Assembly (NCBI GenBank): GCA_947259295.1
Contig: CAMYMG010000009.1
Span: 1 to 64,000 of the forward strand
From: an uncultured Rhizobiaceae bacterium
GTDB lineage: Bacteria; Pseudomonadota; Alphaproteobacteria; Rhizobiales; Rhizobiaceae
Direction of reading: 5' to 3'
DNA: 64,000 nt
Shown here: in pieces, positions 26,857 to 35,806 of the stretch
Layout of the letters: each line of letters opens with the position of its first letter
Numbering within the stretch: the stretch's first letter is position 1
The notes under the pieces: model-generated
Database searches by the model: none
Seen by the model: only the letters and a program-made list of their open reading frames with translations
Told to the model about the DNA's origin: nothing
Program-made: the position numbers and the translations under genes

Positions 26857-27608
26857 GGCGACACCTCCGCGCGGTCGTGGCGGACGCCGAGATAGAGTTC
26901 GGCGACGAGCGGATCGTCAGCCAGGCCCTCGGCCGTGCCCTCGTGGCGAATTTCGCCTTCGACTAGGATGACGGCGCGGTCGGCGATGGCGAGCGCCGCC
27001 TTCACGTTCTGCTCTACGAGGATGATGGTGACCCCCTGCGCATTGATTTCCTTCAACCGGGCAAAGACCTCGGCGACGATCTTCGGCGACAGGCCGGCCG
27101 ATGGCTCGTCGAGGATCAGCACGGACGGTTCGACGATCAAAGCGCGCGCCACCGCCAGCATCTGGCGCTGGCCGCCGGACAGCTGGCCGGCACGGCGCGA
27201 CGAATGGGCCGAAAGGTCGGGGAACATGTCGTAGAGGGCAGCGATGCGACCGGCGCGCCTTTCCTTGGGCAGGATGTCGGCTGCGAGCAGCAGGTTGTCG
27301 TTGATCGATAGGGTGGCGAAGATGTTTTCGGTTTGCGGCACGAAGGCCAGGCCGTGCCGGATCTTTTCGTGCGCCGGCACGGCGGTGATGTCTGCGCCGT
27401 CGAGCGCCATCGTGCCCGAGTGCACCGGGACAAGGCCGGCTATGGCTTTCACGAAGGTGGATTTGCCGGCGCCGTTCGGTCCAAGCACCACGACCAGTTC
27501 ATCGGCCCGCACCGCGAAATCGACACCGCGCACGATCGGCAGGTCGCGCTCGTATCCGGCGACCAGGCCCTCGGTCGAAAGCACGACGGGCTTGACGACC
27601 TCCATCAT
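26853..27608 (-). CDS. LivF-type ABC ATPase
   Basis: A 251-residue ATPase with Walker A GPNGAGKST, signature SGGQRQML, Walker B VLILDEPSAGLSPKI and the switch His region replaced by the LivF-typical VEQNVKAALAIADR. The first ATG of MMEVVKPV is used since it overlaps the LivG stop as ATGA. It forms the ATPase heterodimer with LivG. Confidence 0.93.
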   Translation of the reverse strand: MMEVVKPVVLSTEGLVAGYERDLPIVRGVDFAVRADELVVVLGPNGAGKSTFVKAIAGLVPVHSGTMALDGADITAVPAHEKIRHGLAFVPQTENIFATLSINDNLLLAADILPKERRAGRIAALYDMFPDLSAHSSRRAGQLSGGQRQMLAVARALIVEPSVLILDEPSAGLSPKIVAEVFARLKEINAQGVTIILVEQNVKAALAIADRAVILVEGEIRHEGTAEGLADDPLVAELYLGVRHDRAEVSP

Positions 27609-28414
27609 GCGACACCGCCGAGATAGGCGTCGATGACAGCCTTGTCGCGCGCAACGTCCGATGGCTTTCCCTCTGTCAGATGTCGACCGCCGGCCATGAC
27701 GACGACGCGGCTGCACAGCCGGGAGACCATCTCCATGTTGTGCTCGATCAGCAGGATCGACTTGCCCTGCCGGTTCAGGTCGAGAACGCGGTCGATGATC
27801 AGTTCCAGCAGCGTCGGATTGACCCCGGCAGCCGGTTCGTCAAGCAGGATAACCTGCGGGTCGGCCATCAGGATGCGCGCCAGTTCGAGCAGCTTGCGCT
27901 GGCCGCCCGACAGGACCCGCGCCGGCTCGCCCTCGAGACGCGACAGGGTCACGAAATCGAGCAGCGACCGCGCCCTCTCGACCGAGGCACGCTCCTCGGC
28001 GGCGACGCGGCCAGGGCGCAGCAGGTTCATCCAGATGCGCTCGCCGGCCTGGTTCTGGGCGCCCGTCAGCACGTTTTCCAGGACCGTCATCTCGGCGAAA
28101 GGCCGAGGGATCTGGAAGGTGCGGCCGAGGCCGCTGGCGATGCGTCTTTCCGGTCCGGCGCGCGTCAGGTCGCGGCCGGCCATGTCGATGCGGCCGGCCG
28201 TCGGCTTCAGGCTTCCGGCCAGAAGATTGAAGAGCGTCGTCTTGCCGGCGCCGTTCGGACCGATGAGGCCGAGCATCTCGCTCTGCCCGAGAGAAATCGA
28301 CATGTCGTCGACGGCCAGCAGGCCACCGAATGCCTTCACCAGACCACGCGCCCGCAGCAGTGGCTTGCGCTCACTGGCCGTCGGTTTGTCGCGGGCGCTG
28401 GCGGCTGGCTGCAT
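27605..28414 (-). CDS. LivG-type ABC ATPase
   Basis: A 269-residue ATPase. Walker A is GPNGAGKTT, followed by RTFQIPRPFAEMTVLENVLTGA (typical LivG Q-loop region), signature SGGQRKLLELAR and Walker B VILLDEPAAGVNP, and the end region IEHNMEMVSRLCSRVVVM. It is the first gene of the minus-strand Liv operon. Its start faces the GntR gene across 171 bp that contain the palindrome TTTGATCAAA. Confidence 0.93.
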   Translation of the reverse strand: MQPAASARDKPTASERKPLLRARGLVKAFGGLLAVDDMSISLGQSEMLGLIGPNGAGKTTLFNLLAGSLKPTAGRIDMAGRDLTRAGPERRIASGLGRTFQIPRPFAEMTVLENVLTGAQNQAGERIWMNLLRPGRVAAEERASVERARSLLDFVTLSRLEGEPARVLSGGQRKLLELARILMADPQVILLDEPAAGVNPTLLELIIDRVLDLNRQGKSILLIEHNMEMVSRLCSRVVVMAGGRHLTEGKPSDVARDKAVIDAYLGGVA

Positions 28415-28446
28415 TCCGTCTTCACCGAATTATTTGATACCTGATG

Positions 28447-28456
28447 TTTGATCAAA
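28447..28456. promoter_or_regulatory. Palindrome TTTGATCAAA, operator candidate
   Basis: A perfect 10-bp palindrome inside the divergent promoter region of the Liv-type operon and the GntR regulator; a related half (TTTGATAC) starts at 28433. A GntR dimer could bind here. The site is short, so it is only a candidate. Confidence 0.4.
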
Positions 28457-28585
28457 CTTTACATCGTCTTGGTTTGCAACTAGATTTTTTACCAGTGCCG
28501 GTGTCTCGGCGTCACGATCACCAACGGCGGTTCGCATGTTCGATCGGCAATTCAGGCTCTGGCCTTCCCACCCGGTGCTCTTGCG

Positions 28586-29302
28586 ATGAGCCCGCGTGGT
28601 GCGCTTTCGCCGGTTGGCCGCGAGACACTGCACGACCGCGTCTATGCCGAGCTCAGGCGCTCCCTCATCCACGGCATGTTCGACGCGGGCGCCATGCTGC
28701 GCATCCAGGATCTTGCCACGACTCTCGAGACCAGCACCATGCCGGTGCGCGAGGCGCTGGGCCGGCTGGTTTCCGAGCAGGCGCTGGAGGCGCTGCCCAA
28801 CCGAACCGTGCGCGTTCCGGTCATCACCCTGGAACGGCTCGACGATCTGGCGCGCGCCCGCTGCCTGATCGAAGGCGAACTGACGGCGCTCGCGCTACCC
28901 AATCTGGGGCCGGAGAATTTCGAAACGCTGAGATCGCTGACGCTTGACTGCGAGGCGGCGTTCCGCAGCGACGATCCCGACAAGGCGCACCTTACCTCCG
29001 AGCTCAATCACGCCTTCCACTATGCCGTCTATGGAGCGGCGCGCTCGGCGGTGCTGATCCCGATTGCCGAGAGCCTGTGGCTGCAGTCCGGCCCCTATGT
29101 GCGGGCGGCGGCGCAACTGCATGACGAGCAGCGCGACATTTCCGCGACCCATCATCACTGGGGATTGATCGAGGCGCTGGAAGCCGGGGACAGGGATGCC
29201 TCGGTCAAGGCGCTGACCGACGACATCACGCGATCCTTCAACCTGGTGCGGCGGCGCTTCGAAGATGAAATCGCCAACCGGGAGACACAGGCCTATGGCT
29301 GA
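28586..29302 (+). CDS. GntR-family (FCD domain) regulator
   Basis: A 238-residue regulator: winged helix in the first 80 residues (LHDRVYAELRRSLIHGMFDA, then LATTLETSTMPVREALGRLVSEQ) and an FCD ligand domain (ELNHAFHYAVYGAA, HHHWGLIEALEAGD). It is divergent from the Liv operon and overlaps the next gene by eight bases, so it likely senses the transported compound and controls both operons. Confidence 0.9.
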   Translation: MSPRGALSPVGRETLHDRVYAELRRSLIHGMFDAGAMLRIQDLATTLETSTMPVREALGRLVSEQALEALPNRTVRVPVITLERLDDLARARCLIEGELTALALPNLGPENFETLRSLTLDCEAAFRSDDPDKAHLTSELNHAFHYAVYGAARSAVLIPIAESLWLQSGPYVRAAAQLHDEQRDISATHHHWGLIEALEAGDRDASVKALTDDITRSFNLVRRRFEDEIANRETQAYG

Positions 29303-29642
29303 GCAAAAGGACGACAGCTTCGAAATCTTCGACCTGCGCGTCGAGGTCGTGGCGCCGGAAGGCGCGCCGATCTATTGCGGCGCCAAGGTCGGCGACCATT
29401 TCGAGCTGCGGGGCGAGATGCTGCATCTGCCGCCCGGCCAGGGCATTTCGATCTATTCGCTGGCCTCGGTGCTGCCGCTGCTGGCGGCCAAGCAGCGGCC
29501 AAGCCACAGGAACGACTGGATGACGACCGACGCGGAAATCGCCTGCCCCGACCCGCATTGCGGCTCGCGGCTGCGCATAACCCGCCTCGGCCTGCGCAAA
29601 TTCAGCCATGCAGAAACCACAGCGGTGCCACTCGATGACTGA
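29295..29642 (+). CDS. TIGR04076-family small protein
   Basis: A 115-residue protein with the pattern of TIGR04076: VEVVAPEGAPIYCGAKVGD, HFELRGEML, then SIYSLASVLPLLAAKQR and ACPDPHCGSRLRI. Function is undefined in this family. The Cys residues (IYCG, ACPDPHC) could bind a metal. The ATG overlaps the GntR stop and the gene overlaps the following aldo/keto reductase by eight bases, so it is firmly part of the operon. Confidence 0.8.
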   Translation: MAEQKDDSFEIFDLRVEVVAPEGAPIYCGAKVGDHFELRGEMLHLPPGQGISIYSLASVLPLLAAKQRPSHRNDWMTTDAEIACPDPHCGSRLRITRLGLRKFSHAETTAVPLDD

Positions 29643-30702
29643 AACCCCCGACATGCAGCGCATTCGCCTCGCGCCCGACTACGAGATCTCGCGGGTGATC
29701 CGCGGGGGCTGGCAACTGGCGAGCGGCCACGGCGCGGTGAAAAGCGATGATCCGGTCGCCGACATGGTGGCCTTCGCCGATGCGGGCATCACCACCTTCG
29801 ACTGCGCCGACATCTATACCGGCGTCGAGGAGACGATCGGCCACTTTCGCCTCCACTATCGCAACATGCGCGGCCAGGAGGCGCTCGAGCGCATCAAGGT
29901 GCACACCAAGTTCGTGCCCGATCTCGATATCCTCCCCGGCATCACAAGGCGCTATGTCGAAAGCGGGATCGACGAGTCGCTGCGCCGGCTGAACATCGAG
30001 CGGCTCGACCTCGTGCAGTTGCACTGGTGGGACTACGACGCGCCGCGCTGGCTGGAAACGGCGCAGTGGCTGAACGAGCTGCGTATCGCCGGCAAGATCC
30101 ACAAGGTTAGCGTGACCAACTTCGACACCGATAGCATGCTGGCCATGGTCGAAGGCGGGGTGCCGCTGACGTCCATGCAGGTTCAATACTCGCTGATCGA
30201 CTCCCGGCCGGCGAGACGCATGGCGGCAGCGGCCGAAGCGAACGGCATCTCGCTGCTCTGCTACGGGACAGTGGCGGGCGGCTTTTTGGGAGATCGCTGG
30301 CTCGGACAGCCGGAACCGTCGGACTCGCTCGAGAACCGCTCGCTCATCAAATACAAGCTGATCATTGACGATTTCGGCGGCTGGGACCGGTTCCAGGCCC
30401 TGCTCCGGACCCTGCGCCAGATCGCCGACCAGCACGGCGCTGACATCGCGACGGTGGCCAGCGCGGCCATGCTGACGCGGCCCGCGGTGGCAGGCGTCAT
30501 CGTCGGTGCCCGGACGCGAGACCACCTGGCGTCGAATCTCGCCGTCTCCAGCATCGCGCTGACAGACCAGGACCATGCCGAGATCGCCACAATGCTTGCC
30601 ACCGCCAACGAGATCGAGGGCGACGTCTATACGCTCGAGCGCGACCGGCACGGCCGGCACGGCTCGGTGATGAAGTACAATCTGAACAAGGGAGCCGCCT
30701 GA
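29635..30702 (+). CDS. Aldo/keto reductase
   Basis: A 355-residue NADP-dependent oxidoreductase. The catalytic tetrad is complete: Asp/Tyr in TTFDCADIYTGVEE, Lys in VHTKFVPD, His in LVQLHWWDYDA. It is clearly related to the reductase part of the AKR-RidA fusion at 23440-24951 (shared QLHWW/QFHWW, GTVAGGFLGDRWLGQ/GTLCGGFLSDKWLGK) but lacks a RidA domain. The start at 29635 overlaps the TIGR04076 stop. It is probably an enzyme of the catabolic route served by the Liv-type importer. Confidence 0.9.
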   Translation: MTETPDMQRIRLAPDYEISRVIRGGWQLASGHGAVKSDDPVADMVAFADAGITTFDCADIYTGVEETIGHFRLHYRNMRGQEALERIKVHTKFVPDLDILPGITRRYVESGIDESLRRLNIERLDLVQLHWWDYDAPRWLETAQWLNELRIAGKIHKVSVTNFDTDSMLAMVEGGVPLTSMQVQYSLIDSRPARRMAAAAEANGISLLCYGTVAGGFLGDRWLGQPEPSDSLENRSLIKYKLIIDDFGGWDRFQALLRTLRQIADQHGADIATVASAAMLTRPAVAGVIVGARTRDHLASNLAVSSIALTDQDHAEIATMLATANEIEGDVYTLERDRHGRHGSVMKYNLNKGAA

Positions 30703-30787
30703 GCGACCACGGATTGGGACTACCGGTTACTGCACTGAAACAACCAGCGGCGCTCCGGGAGAGCGTTCGAAACCAAAGGGGAATGCC

Positions 30788-32053
30788 ATGAGACATCTGC
30801 TTTTTGCCACCACAGTTCTGACGGCGCTCGGCGCCTCGGCGATGCCATCTTTCGCCGCCGATTGCGACATCACCATCGGCATGGTCATGGAACTGACCGG
30901 ACCGGCCGGCCAATACGGCCAGGCCGGCGCGAAATCCGTCGAAATGGCGTTCCGCGACTTCAACGAGGCCGGCGGCGTCGATGGCTGCAACCTTGTCGCC
31001 GACACGCGCGATAGCCAGAGCCAGGGCACGGTTGCCGTCGACCAGGCGACGCAGCTGGTCAACATCAAGAAGGTGCCGGTGATCATCGGCGGCATCATCT
31101 CGTCGGTCTCTATCCCGATCCTGACCTCCGTGACGGCGCCGGCCGGCGTCGTGCAGGTGTCGCCCGCCTCGTCCTCGCCGACGCTGACCGATCTCGGCCG
31201 CGAGGGAAAGACCAACGGCGTGTTCTTCCGCACCATCACCTCGGACGCCCTGCAGGGCACGGCGGCGGCGAAATACGCCATCGACCAGGGCCTGACGAAG
31301 CTCGCCATCATCCACGTCAACAATGATTTCGGCGTCAACATGGTGCGCGAGTTCGCTTCCGCCTACGAAAAGCTCGGCGGCATCATCACCTCGACCACGC
31401 CCTATAACGAGAAGCAGGCGAGCTATGCGTCGGAGGCCAGCGCTGCGATGGCCGGCGAGCCGGAGGCGCTCTACCTCGTCAGCTATCCGGTGGATGGCGC
31501 AACCATTGCCCGCGCCTGGGTTTCGGGCGGCGGCGCGCAGAAGTTCCTGCTCAATGACGGCATGAACTCGAGCGAGTTCATCGAGGCCGTCGGCGCGCAG
31601 TATCTGACCGAAGCCTATGGCACGTCGTCGGGCACCAGCACGACGGCGTCGACCGAGTACTTCAACGCCAATTACGAAGAGTTCTCCGCCGGCATCAAGC
31701 CGGACGCTCCGGCTGCCGACCGCTCCTACGACGCCGGCGCCATCGTGGCACTTGCCGTCGCCAAGGCTGGCAAGGCCGACTCCGCCGCGATCAAGGCGGC
31801 GATCCCGGAAGTTGTCGCTGCCGGCGGCGAACCGATCCACGCCGGCAAGGACGAATTCGCCAAGGCGCTGGCGCTGATCAAGGAAGGCAAGCCGGTCAAG
31901 TATGAGGGTGTCATCGGGCCGGTCAGCTTCGACCAGTATGGCGACATCACCGGCCCGTTCCGCCTGTGGCGGATCACGGACGGCGCGGTAACGACGGTCG
32001 GCGAGATGAGTGCCGAGGAGGTCGAGAAGATCAAGGCCGACCTCGCCAAGTAG
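30788..32053 (+). CDS. LivK-type periplasmic substrate-binding protein
   Basis: A 421-residue binding protein of the Leu/Ile/Val family (peripla_BP_6). The signal peptide MRHLLFATTVLTALGASAMP is followed by FAADCDITIGMVMELTGPAG. Further motifs: SSSPTLTDLGREGKTNGVFFR and SYDAGAIVALAVAKAG. It is preceded by a purine-rich SD (gaaaccaaaggggaatgcc). It completes the importer whose membrane and ATPase genes are in the divergent operon. Negatively charged pocket residues cannot be assigned. Confidence 0.93.
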   Translation: MRHLLFATTVLTALGASAMPSFAADCDITIGMVMELTGPAGQYGQAGAKSVEMAFRDFNEAGGVDGCNLVADTRDSQSQGTVAVDQATQLVNIKKVPVIIGGIISSVSIPILTSVTAPAGVVQVSPASSSPTLTDLGREGKTNGVFFRTITSDALQGTAAAKYAIDQGLTKLAIIHVNNDFGVNMVREFASAYEKLGGIITSTTPYNEKQASYASEASAAMAGEPEALYLVSYPVDGATIARAWVSGGGAQKFLLNDGMNSSEFIEAVGAQYLTEAYGTSSGTSTTASTEYFNANYEEFSAGIKPDAPAADRSYDAGAIVALAVAKAGKADSAAIKAAIPEVVAAGGEPIHAGKDEFAKALALIKEGKPVKYEGVIGPVSFDQYGDITGPFRLWRITDGAVTTVGEMSAEEVEKIKADLAK

Positions 32054-32066
32054 GTTCGGCCACCAG

Positions 32067-32092
32067 AAGCCGGCCGCTGTAGCGGTCGGCTT
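32067..32092 (+). terminator. Strong hairpin, terminator candidate after the binding protein gene
   Basis: AAGCCGGCCGCT and AGCGGTCGGCTT pair over 12 bp with one G-U and a very short loop, 14 bp after the stop codon. Only TTCAT follows, so the U-tract is poor. Confidence 0.65.
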
Positions 32093-32490
32093 CATACCTT
32101 TCAAGCTTTCCGTCAATCCGGGAACTATTAAGGCTCACAATGCATGATTGTTGCCTTCGGATCGATCAGATCAACAAATTGTCTCGCGGAGCGGAGCCGT
32201 TCTCACTGCGCTGGGTGAGAGCATTTGTGAGACCGTGAATCCGACCTTCTTCTCAGCCCTGGTGATGCTGAGGAGACTCGAACCACCGCTCCAGAAGTCA
32301 ATGGCACGTCTCAACGATTAGGAAGAGCCCATTTTTTCGCTACCGGCTCGTGCTACTTTGATGCTACTTCACCTTCATAAATGCTGTTTAGATTCAATGC
32401 CTAGTATCAGCAGACGTCGCTTCCTCTCGGGTGCGCCAAACTCATCGCGACATGCTGGCCGCTTGCACGACTCCAGCCCTGCGGCCGTGG
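32093..32490. other. Island right end without gene
   Basis: Almost 400 bp of lower GC with no supported frame. It contains the putative attR at 32422-32438. The base composition drop resembles that at the left end after the tRNA. Confidence 0.45.
32422..32438 (+). repeat. Putative attR, copy of the tRNA-Arg 3' end
   Basis: TCCTCTCGGGTGCGCCA matches 7101-7117 in all 17 bases and in the same orientation. No tRNA 5' part precedes it here, as expected for the distal att copy. Confidence 0.85.
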
Positions 32491-33468
32491 TTAGTCCTGC
32501 AGGGCCCAGTCGGCGACCTGCCAGCGCAACTGGCCGCGGTCGGCTACCACGCGGCCGAGCCCGGGGAAGGGCATGTGGGTCGCGGCGATGAGGGCGCCCT
32601 CCGCGGCAGCGCGCGGCATGAAGCGGTCGCGCATCGCCTTGGCCGCCGCGCGATCCTGCTCGAACAGGAAGTAGACGTCGCTGGCGCCCGGATGCACGAC
32701 GGGAAACAGCATGTCCGACACCATGATCAGGCTCTCGCTGCCATCCTCGATCCGCACACCTATATGGCCCGGCGTGTGGCCGGTCAGGTCGACGATCGAG
32801 ACGCCCTTCACGATCTCGCGCTCGCCGTCGATGGCCTGCAGCTTCGGGTAAAGGCGCACGACATCGCCGGCCATCTGGAAGCTCGTCTGGAGATAGTCGG
32901 GCGCACCGGCCTGCTTGGCCGGGTCGGTCCAGTGCCTGACGTCGCGGCGGTCGATATAGACCTCGGCGTTCGGATAATTATTCTGGCCACCGGCGATCAG
33001 CCCGCCCATGTGGTCCTGATGCATATGCGTCACGATTACCGCGTCGATCTGCTCGCGCCGCAGGCCGAGCGCGGCGAGCGCCGCGGGCAGCGCGCCCGTT
33101 TGTCCGATCGAACCCGCCGGTCCAGCATCGATCAGGATGAGGCGTTCGCCGTCGTCGACGAGATACTGGTTGAACATGATGCGCACGCCGCTTGGCCTTG
33201 CGGTGAACTGAGCGATTGCCGCCTGCTCGACTTCCGCCGGCGTGCGTCCCGGAAAGAAGTCGTAGGGCATGTCGGCATAGCCGTCGGTCAACGCGGTCAC
33301 GGTGAAGCGGCCGATCCTGATCTGTGCGAGCGGCGTGACGCTGGTCGGCCTTGCGGCAGCCAGGGCAGGCGCCATAGCACCAGCCACGAGACTGCCACCG
33401 AGAAGGCTTGCGCCGGCGAAAACTACAGGAAGGGCGCTGGCAAAAGCGCGGCGGGACAGTCGAGGCAT
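32491..33468 (-). CDS. Metallo-beta-lactamase-fold hydrolase, Tat-exported
   Basis: A 325-residue MBL-fold hydrolase with HMHQDHMGG (HxHxDH metal site), GHTPGHIG and the later D (SDMLFP) and H (ATHMPFPG). The N-terminus MPRLSRRAFASALPVVFAG is a twin-arginine signal, so it is exported folded with its metals. The start at 33468 has agggaagg upstream. It is divergent from a LysR regulator that probably controls it. Lactonase, quorum-quenching or other ester activities are all possible. Confidence 0.88.
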   Translation of the reverse strand: MPRLSRRAFASALPVVFAGASLLGGSLVAGAMAPALAAARPTSVTPLAQIRIGRFTVTALTDGYADMPYDFFPGRTPAEVEQAAIAQFTARPSGVRIMFNQYLVDDGERLILIDAGPAGSIGQTGALPAALAALGLRREQIDAVIVTHMHQDHMGGLIAGGQNNYPNAEVYIDRRDVRHWTDPAKQAGAPDYLQTSFQMAGDVVRLYPKLQAIDGEREIVKGVSIVDLTGHTPGHIGVRIEDGSESLIMVSDMLFPVVHPGASDVYFLFEQDRAAAKAMRDRFMPRAAAEGALIAATHMPFPGLGRVVADRGQLRWQVADWALQD

Positions 33469-33601
33469 GGTGCCTTCCCTCTGCTCGTTGGACATGGGGC
33501 CGGATCGGGTGCTTTCCGACGCCCGGGAAGCTATGCCAGGCTGTATGCATCGGGTATCCTGGCTTTTTGAAAGCCTTCCTCCCAAACCCCGGAAGGGCCT
33601 G

Positions 33602-34498
33602 GTGGATAGATTGGAAGCCATGGCGGTGCTGCTGGCGGTGGTCGAGGCGGGCAGCCTTTCGGCCGGCGCAAGGCGGCTGCGTGCACCGCTCGCCACGGTC
33701 AGCCGCAAGGTCACCGACCTCGAAAAACATCTCGGCGCACGGCTGGTGCTGCGAACCAGCCGGGGCCTCTCCCTGACGGAGGAGGGTCGTGCCTTCGTCG
33801 CCGCGTCGCGCCGCATCCTGGAAGAACTGGACGCGGCCGAACGCCAGGCAGCCGGCGATCACCGCACCTTGCGCGGCGGGCTGCACGTGACCGCGCCGAT
33901 TGCCTTCGGCGAGCGCCATCTCATGCCCATCGCGCTGGACTTCCTCAAGGCGCATCCCGAGATAAACCTGCGCCTGACGCTTGCCGATCGGCAGGTCAGT
34001 CTTGCGGATGAGCATGTCGACGTCGCCCTGCGCATCGGCCACCTCACGGACAGCGCCATGATCGCCACGCGCGTCGGGACCGTGCGTCGGGTGATCTGCG
34101 CGAGTCCGGACTATCTGGCGCGCCAGGGAGTGCCGGTCGAGCCGCGGGACCTCGCCGATCACGACGGCATAAGCTTCAAAGGCTTCGCCATCTCGCCGGA
34201 ATGGCGCTACCGGCGGGACAGCGCCGCCTTCACGGTCGAGCCGCGCTCCAGGCTTTCGGTCAACACGACGGAGGCTGGAATCCAGGCCGCACTAGCGGGT
34301 CTCGGCATCATCCGCGTCCTGTCCTACCAGGTTGCGGGTCATCTGCGGTCGGGTTCGCTGAAGGAATTGCTGCCCGAATTCGGCCCGGACCCACTGCCTG
34401 TGAGCGTTGTCCATGCAGAAGCCGATCCTGTGTCGGCAAAGGTGCGGTCCTTTCTTGACTGGACCGTACCTCGCCTGCGCGCCCGGCTGGCCGACTAG
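33602..34498 (+). CDS. LysR-family regulator
   Basis: A 298-residue LTTR with GTG start (ggaaggg SD five bases upstream). It opens VDRLEAMAVLLAVVEAGSLS and has the winged HTH LRAPLATVSRKVTDLEKHLG. The C-terminal effector domain follows (RVGTVRRVICASPDYLA). It is divergent from the MBL-fold gene across 133 bp and ends before the convergent SDR gene. Confidence 0.92.
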   Translation: MDRLEAMAVLLAVVEAGSLSAGARRLRAPLATVSRKVTDLEKHLGARLVLRTSRGLSLTEEGRAFVAASRRILEELDAAERQAAGDHRTLRGGLHVTAPIAFGERHLMPIALDFLKAHPEINLRLTLADRQVSLADEHVDVALRIGHLTDSAMIATRVGTVRRVICASPDYLARQGVPVEPRDLADHDGISFKGFAISPEWRYRRDSAAFTVEPRSRLSVNTTEAGIQAALAGLGIIRVLSYQVAGHLRSGSLKELLPEFGPDPLPVSVVHAEADPVSAKVRSFLDWTVPRLRARLAD

Positions 34499-34605
34499 GT
34501 TGCGGTGACCCTGCCTGCGGACCATCGCCATCGCGGTGGCCGCAAGAAGTGTCGTGGAGGGGGCTTTGGGTTCCCTTGATATTTGCGACCACGCCGGCAT
34601 CAAGA

Positions 34606-35385
34606 CTACGCGGTCGGGATCGTTCCGCCATCGATGACGAACTCGCTGCCGGTGATGCTTGCGGCGCGATCGGAGGCAAGAAAGGCAACCAGGTTGGCAA
34701 TCTCGGCGGGCGTTGATGGACGGCCGAGCGGGATCCCGCCCAGCGATTGCATGATGATCCTTTTGCCGCCTTCGACATCGGTGCCCGCCTCTTTGGCGAG
34801 GCGCTGCGCCAGCGCGACGGAGGATTCGGTCTCGATCCAGCCCGGCGAGACGCGGACCACGCGCACGCCCTTCGGGGAGACCTCCTTCGAGAGCGCTTTG
34901 CTGTAGGTCGAGAGTGCTGCCTTCGCCGCGGCATAGGCGGTGGTCGATTCCGGTAAGGGAAGCTCCCGCTGGATGGACGTAACGTGTATGACCACGCCGC
35001 TTCCCCGGGCGATCATTGCCGGCACGAGTTCGCGGTCGAGCCGGACGGCGGGAAAGAGGTTGAGATAGAGCTCGTCGTGCCATTCCTTCTCGCCCAGCGC
35101 GCGGAAGCCGCCGCCCGGTGCCGACGAGCCGCCGAGCATATGCACCACGATGTCGAGGTCGCCCAGCAGCCGGTGGGCTTCCCGCGCGAGCGTGGCGCAG
35201 CCTTCGTCGGTCGTGAGGTCTGCACGGACGAACAGCTCCTCCGAGGCGCCCTCGGGAAGCGAGCGCGCCGTCGTCAGCACGCGTGCCCCGAGCTTGCGAA
35301 ACAGGTCGACGGTCGCCGCGCCGGCGCCCCTCGTGCCTGAAGTTACCAATACGCGCTTGCCGGCGAGATCGAGGAAATCGCTCAT
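34606..35385 (-). CDS. SDR-family oxidoreductase
   Basis: A 259-residue SDR. The cofactor site is [10 protein letters not shown] (TSGTRGAG instead of the usual TGxxxGxG), the catalytic serine region is VTSIQRELP, and YxxxK is YAAAK. The C-terminus [11 protein letters not shown] is typical. The ATG overlaps the upstream SnoaL-like gene by four bases. The two genes face a LysR regulator. The substrate is unknown. Confidence 0.88.
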   Translation of the reverse strand: MSDFLDLAGKRVLVTSGTRGAGAATVDLFRKLGARVLTTARSLPEGASEELFVRADLTTDEGCATLAREAHRLLGDLDIVVHMLGGSSAPGGGFRALGEKEWHDELYLNLFPAVRLDRELVPAMIARGSGVVIHVTSIQRELPLPESTTAYAAAKAALSTYSKALSKEVSPKGVRVVRVSPGWIETESSVALAQRLAKEAGTDVEGGKRIIMQSLGGIPLGRPSTPAEIANLVAFLASDRAASITGSEFVIDGGTIPTA

Positions 35386-35705
35386 GCGCCAATCTCCAGG
35401 GCTGCGATCTTGTCGTTTGCGAGGGTGAACGCGAACGAGAGCATGGCGGGGCTGCCCGGAAACGCGCCAGTCACTTTGGCGAGCACCCTGGTGCTGTCCG
35501 TGTCGCCGACGGCCTCGAGCGGCTCGGCGACGTGCCGGTACTTCGCCTTCGAGTCTTCCCACCAGCTGCCGATGGCGTAGTGGCCGGTATGGGAACGTCC
35601 CTCGTCGCGCACCGTCGCGTCCGTTGCGAAGCAGTCCAGGAGGGCTTGGCAGTCGGCCCTCCTCTCGGCGTCGAAATAGGCCTGGATTGTCGGAAGCAGG
35701 TTCAT
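35382..35705 (-). CDS. SnoaL/NTF2-like small protein
   Basis: A 107-residue NTF2-like fold protein: N-terminal helices [21 protein letters not shown], then [11 protein letters not shown] and the sheet [18 protein letters not shown]. This family includes ketosteroid-isomerase-like enzymes and binding proteins. It is first in a two-gene operon with the SDR and is read towards it from the LysR divergent region. Confidence 0.85.
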   Translation of the reverse strand: MNLLPTIQAYFDAERRADCQALLDCFATDATVRDEGRSHTGHYAIGSWWEDSKAKYRHVAEPLEAVGDTDSTRVLAKVTGAFPGSPAMLSFAFTLANDKIAALEIGA

Positions 35706-35806
35706 GGTCAAAGCTCCTTTCTGAACGGATCGGTACGCAGGTAGGAGCATTTGTTAATTTCAGTAAGTAGGATAAAGATGGATGTCGCATTGCGGAAAAC
35801 AGGATA

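Noticed and set aside
28444-28947. 167-codon plus-strand frame over the GntR start
   Set aside because: Out of frame with the clear GntR winged helix and of low-complexity Arg/Ala composition.
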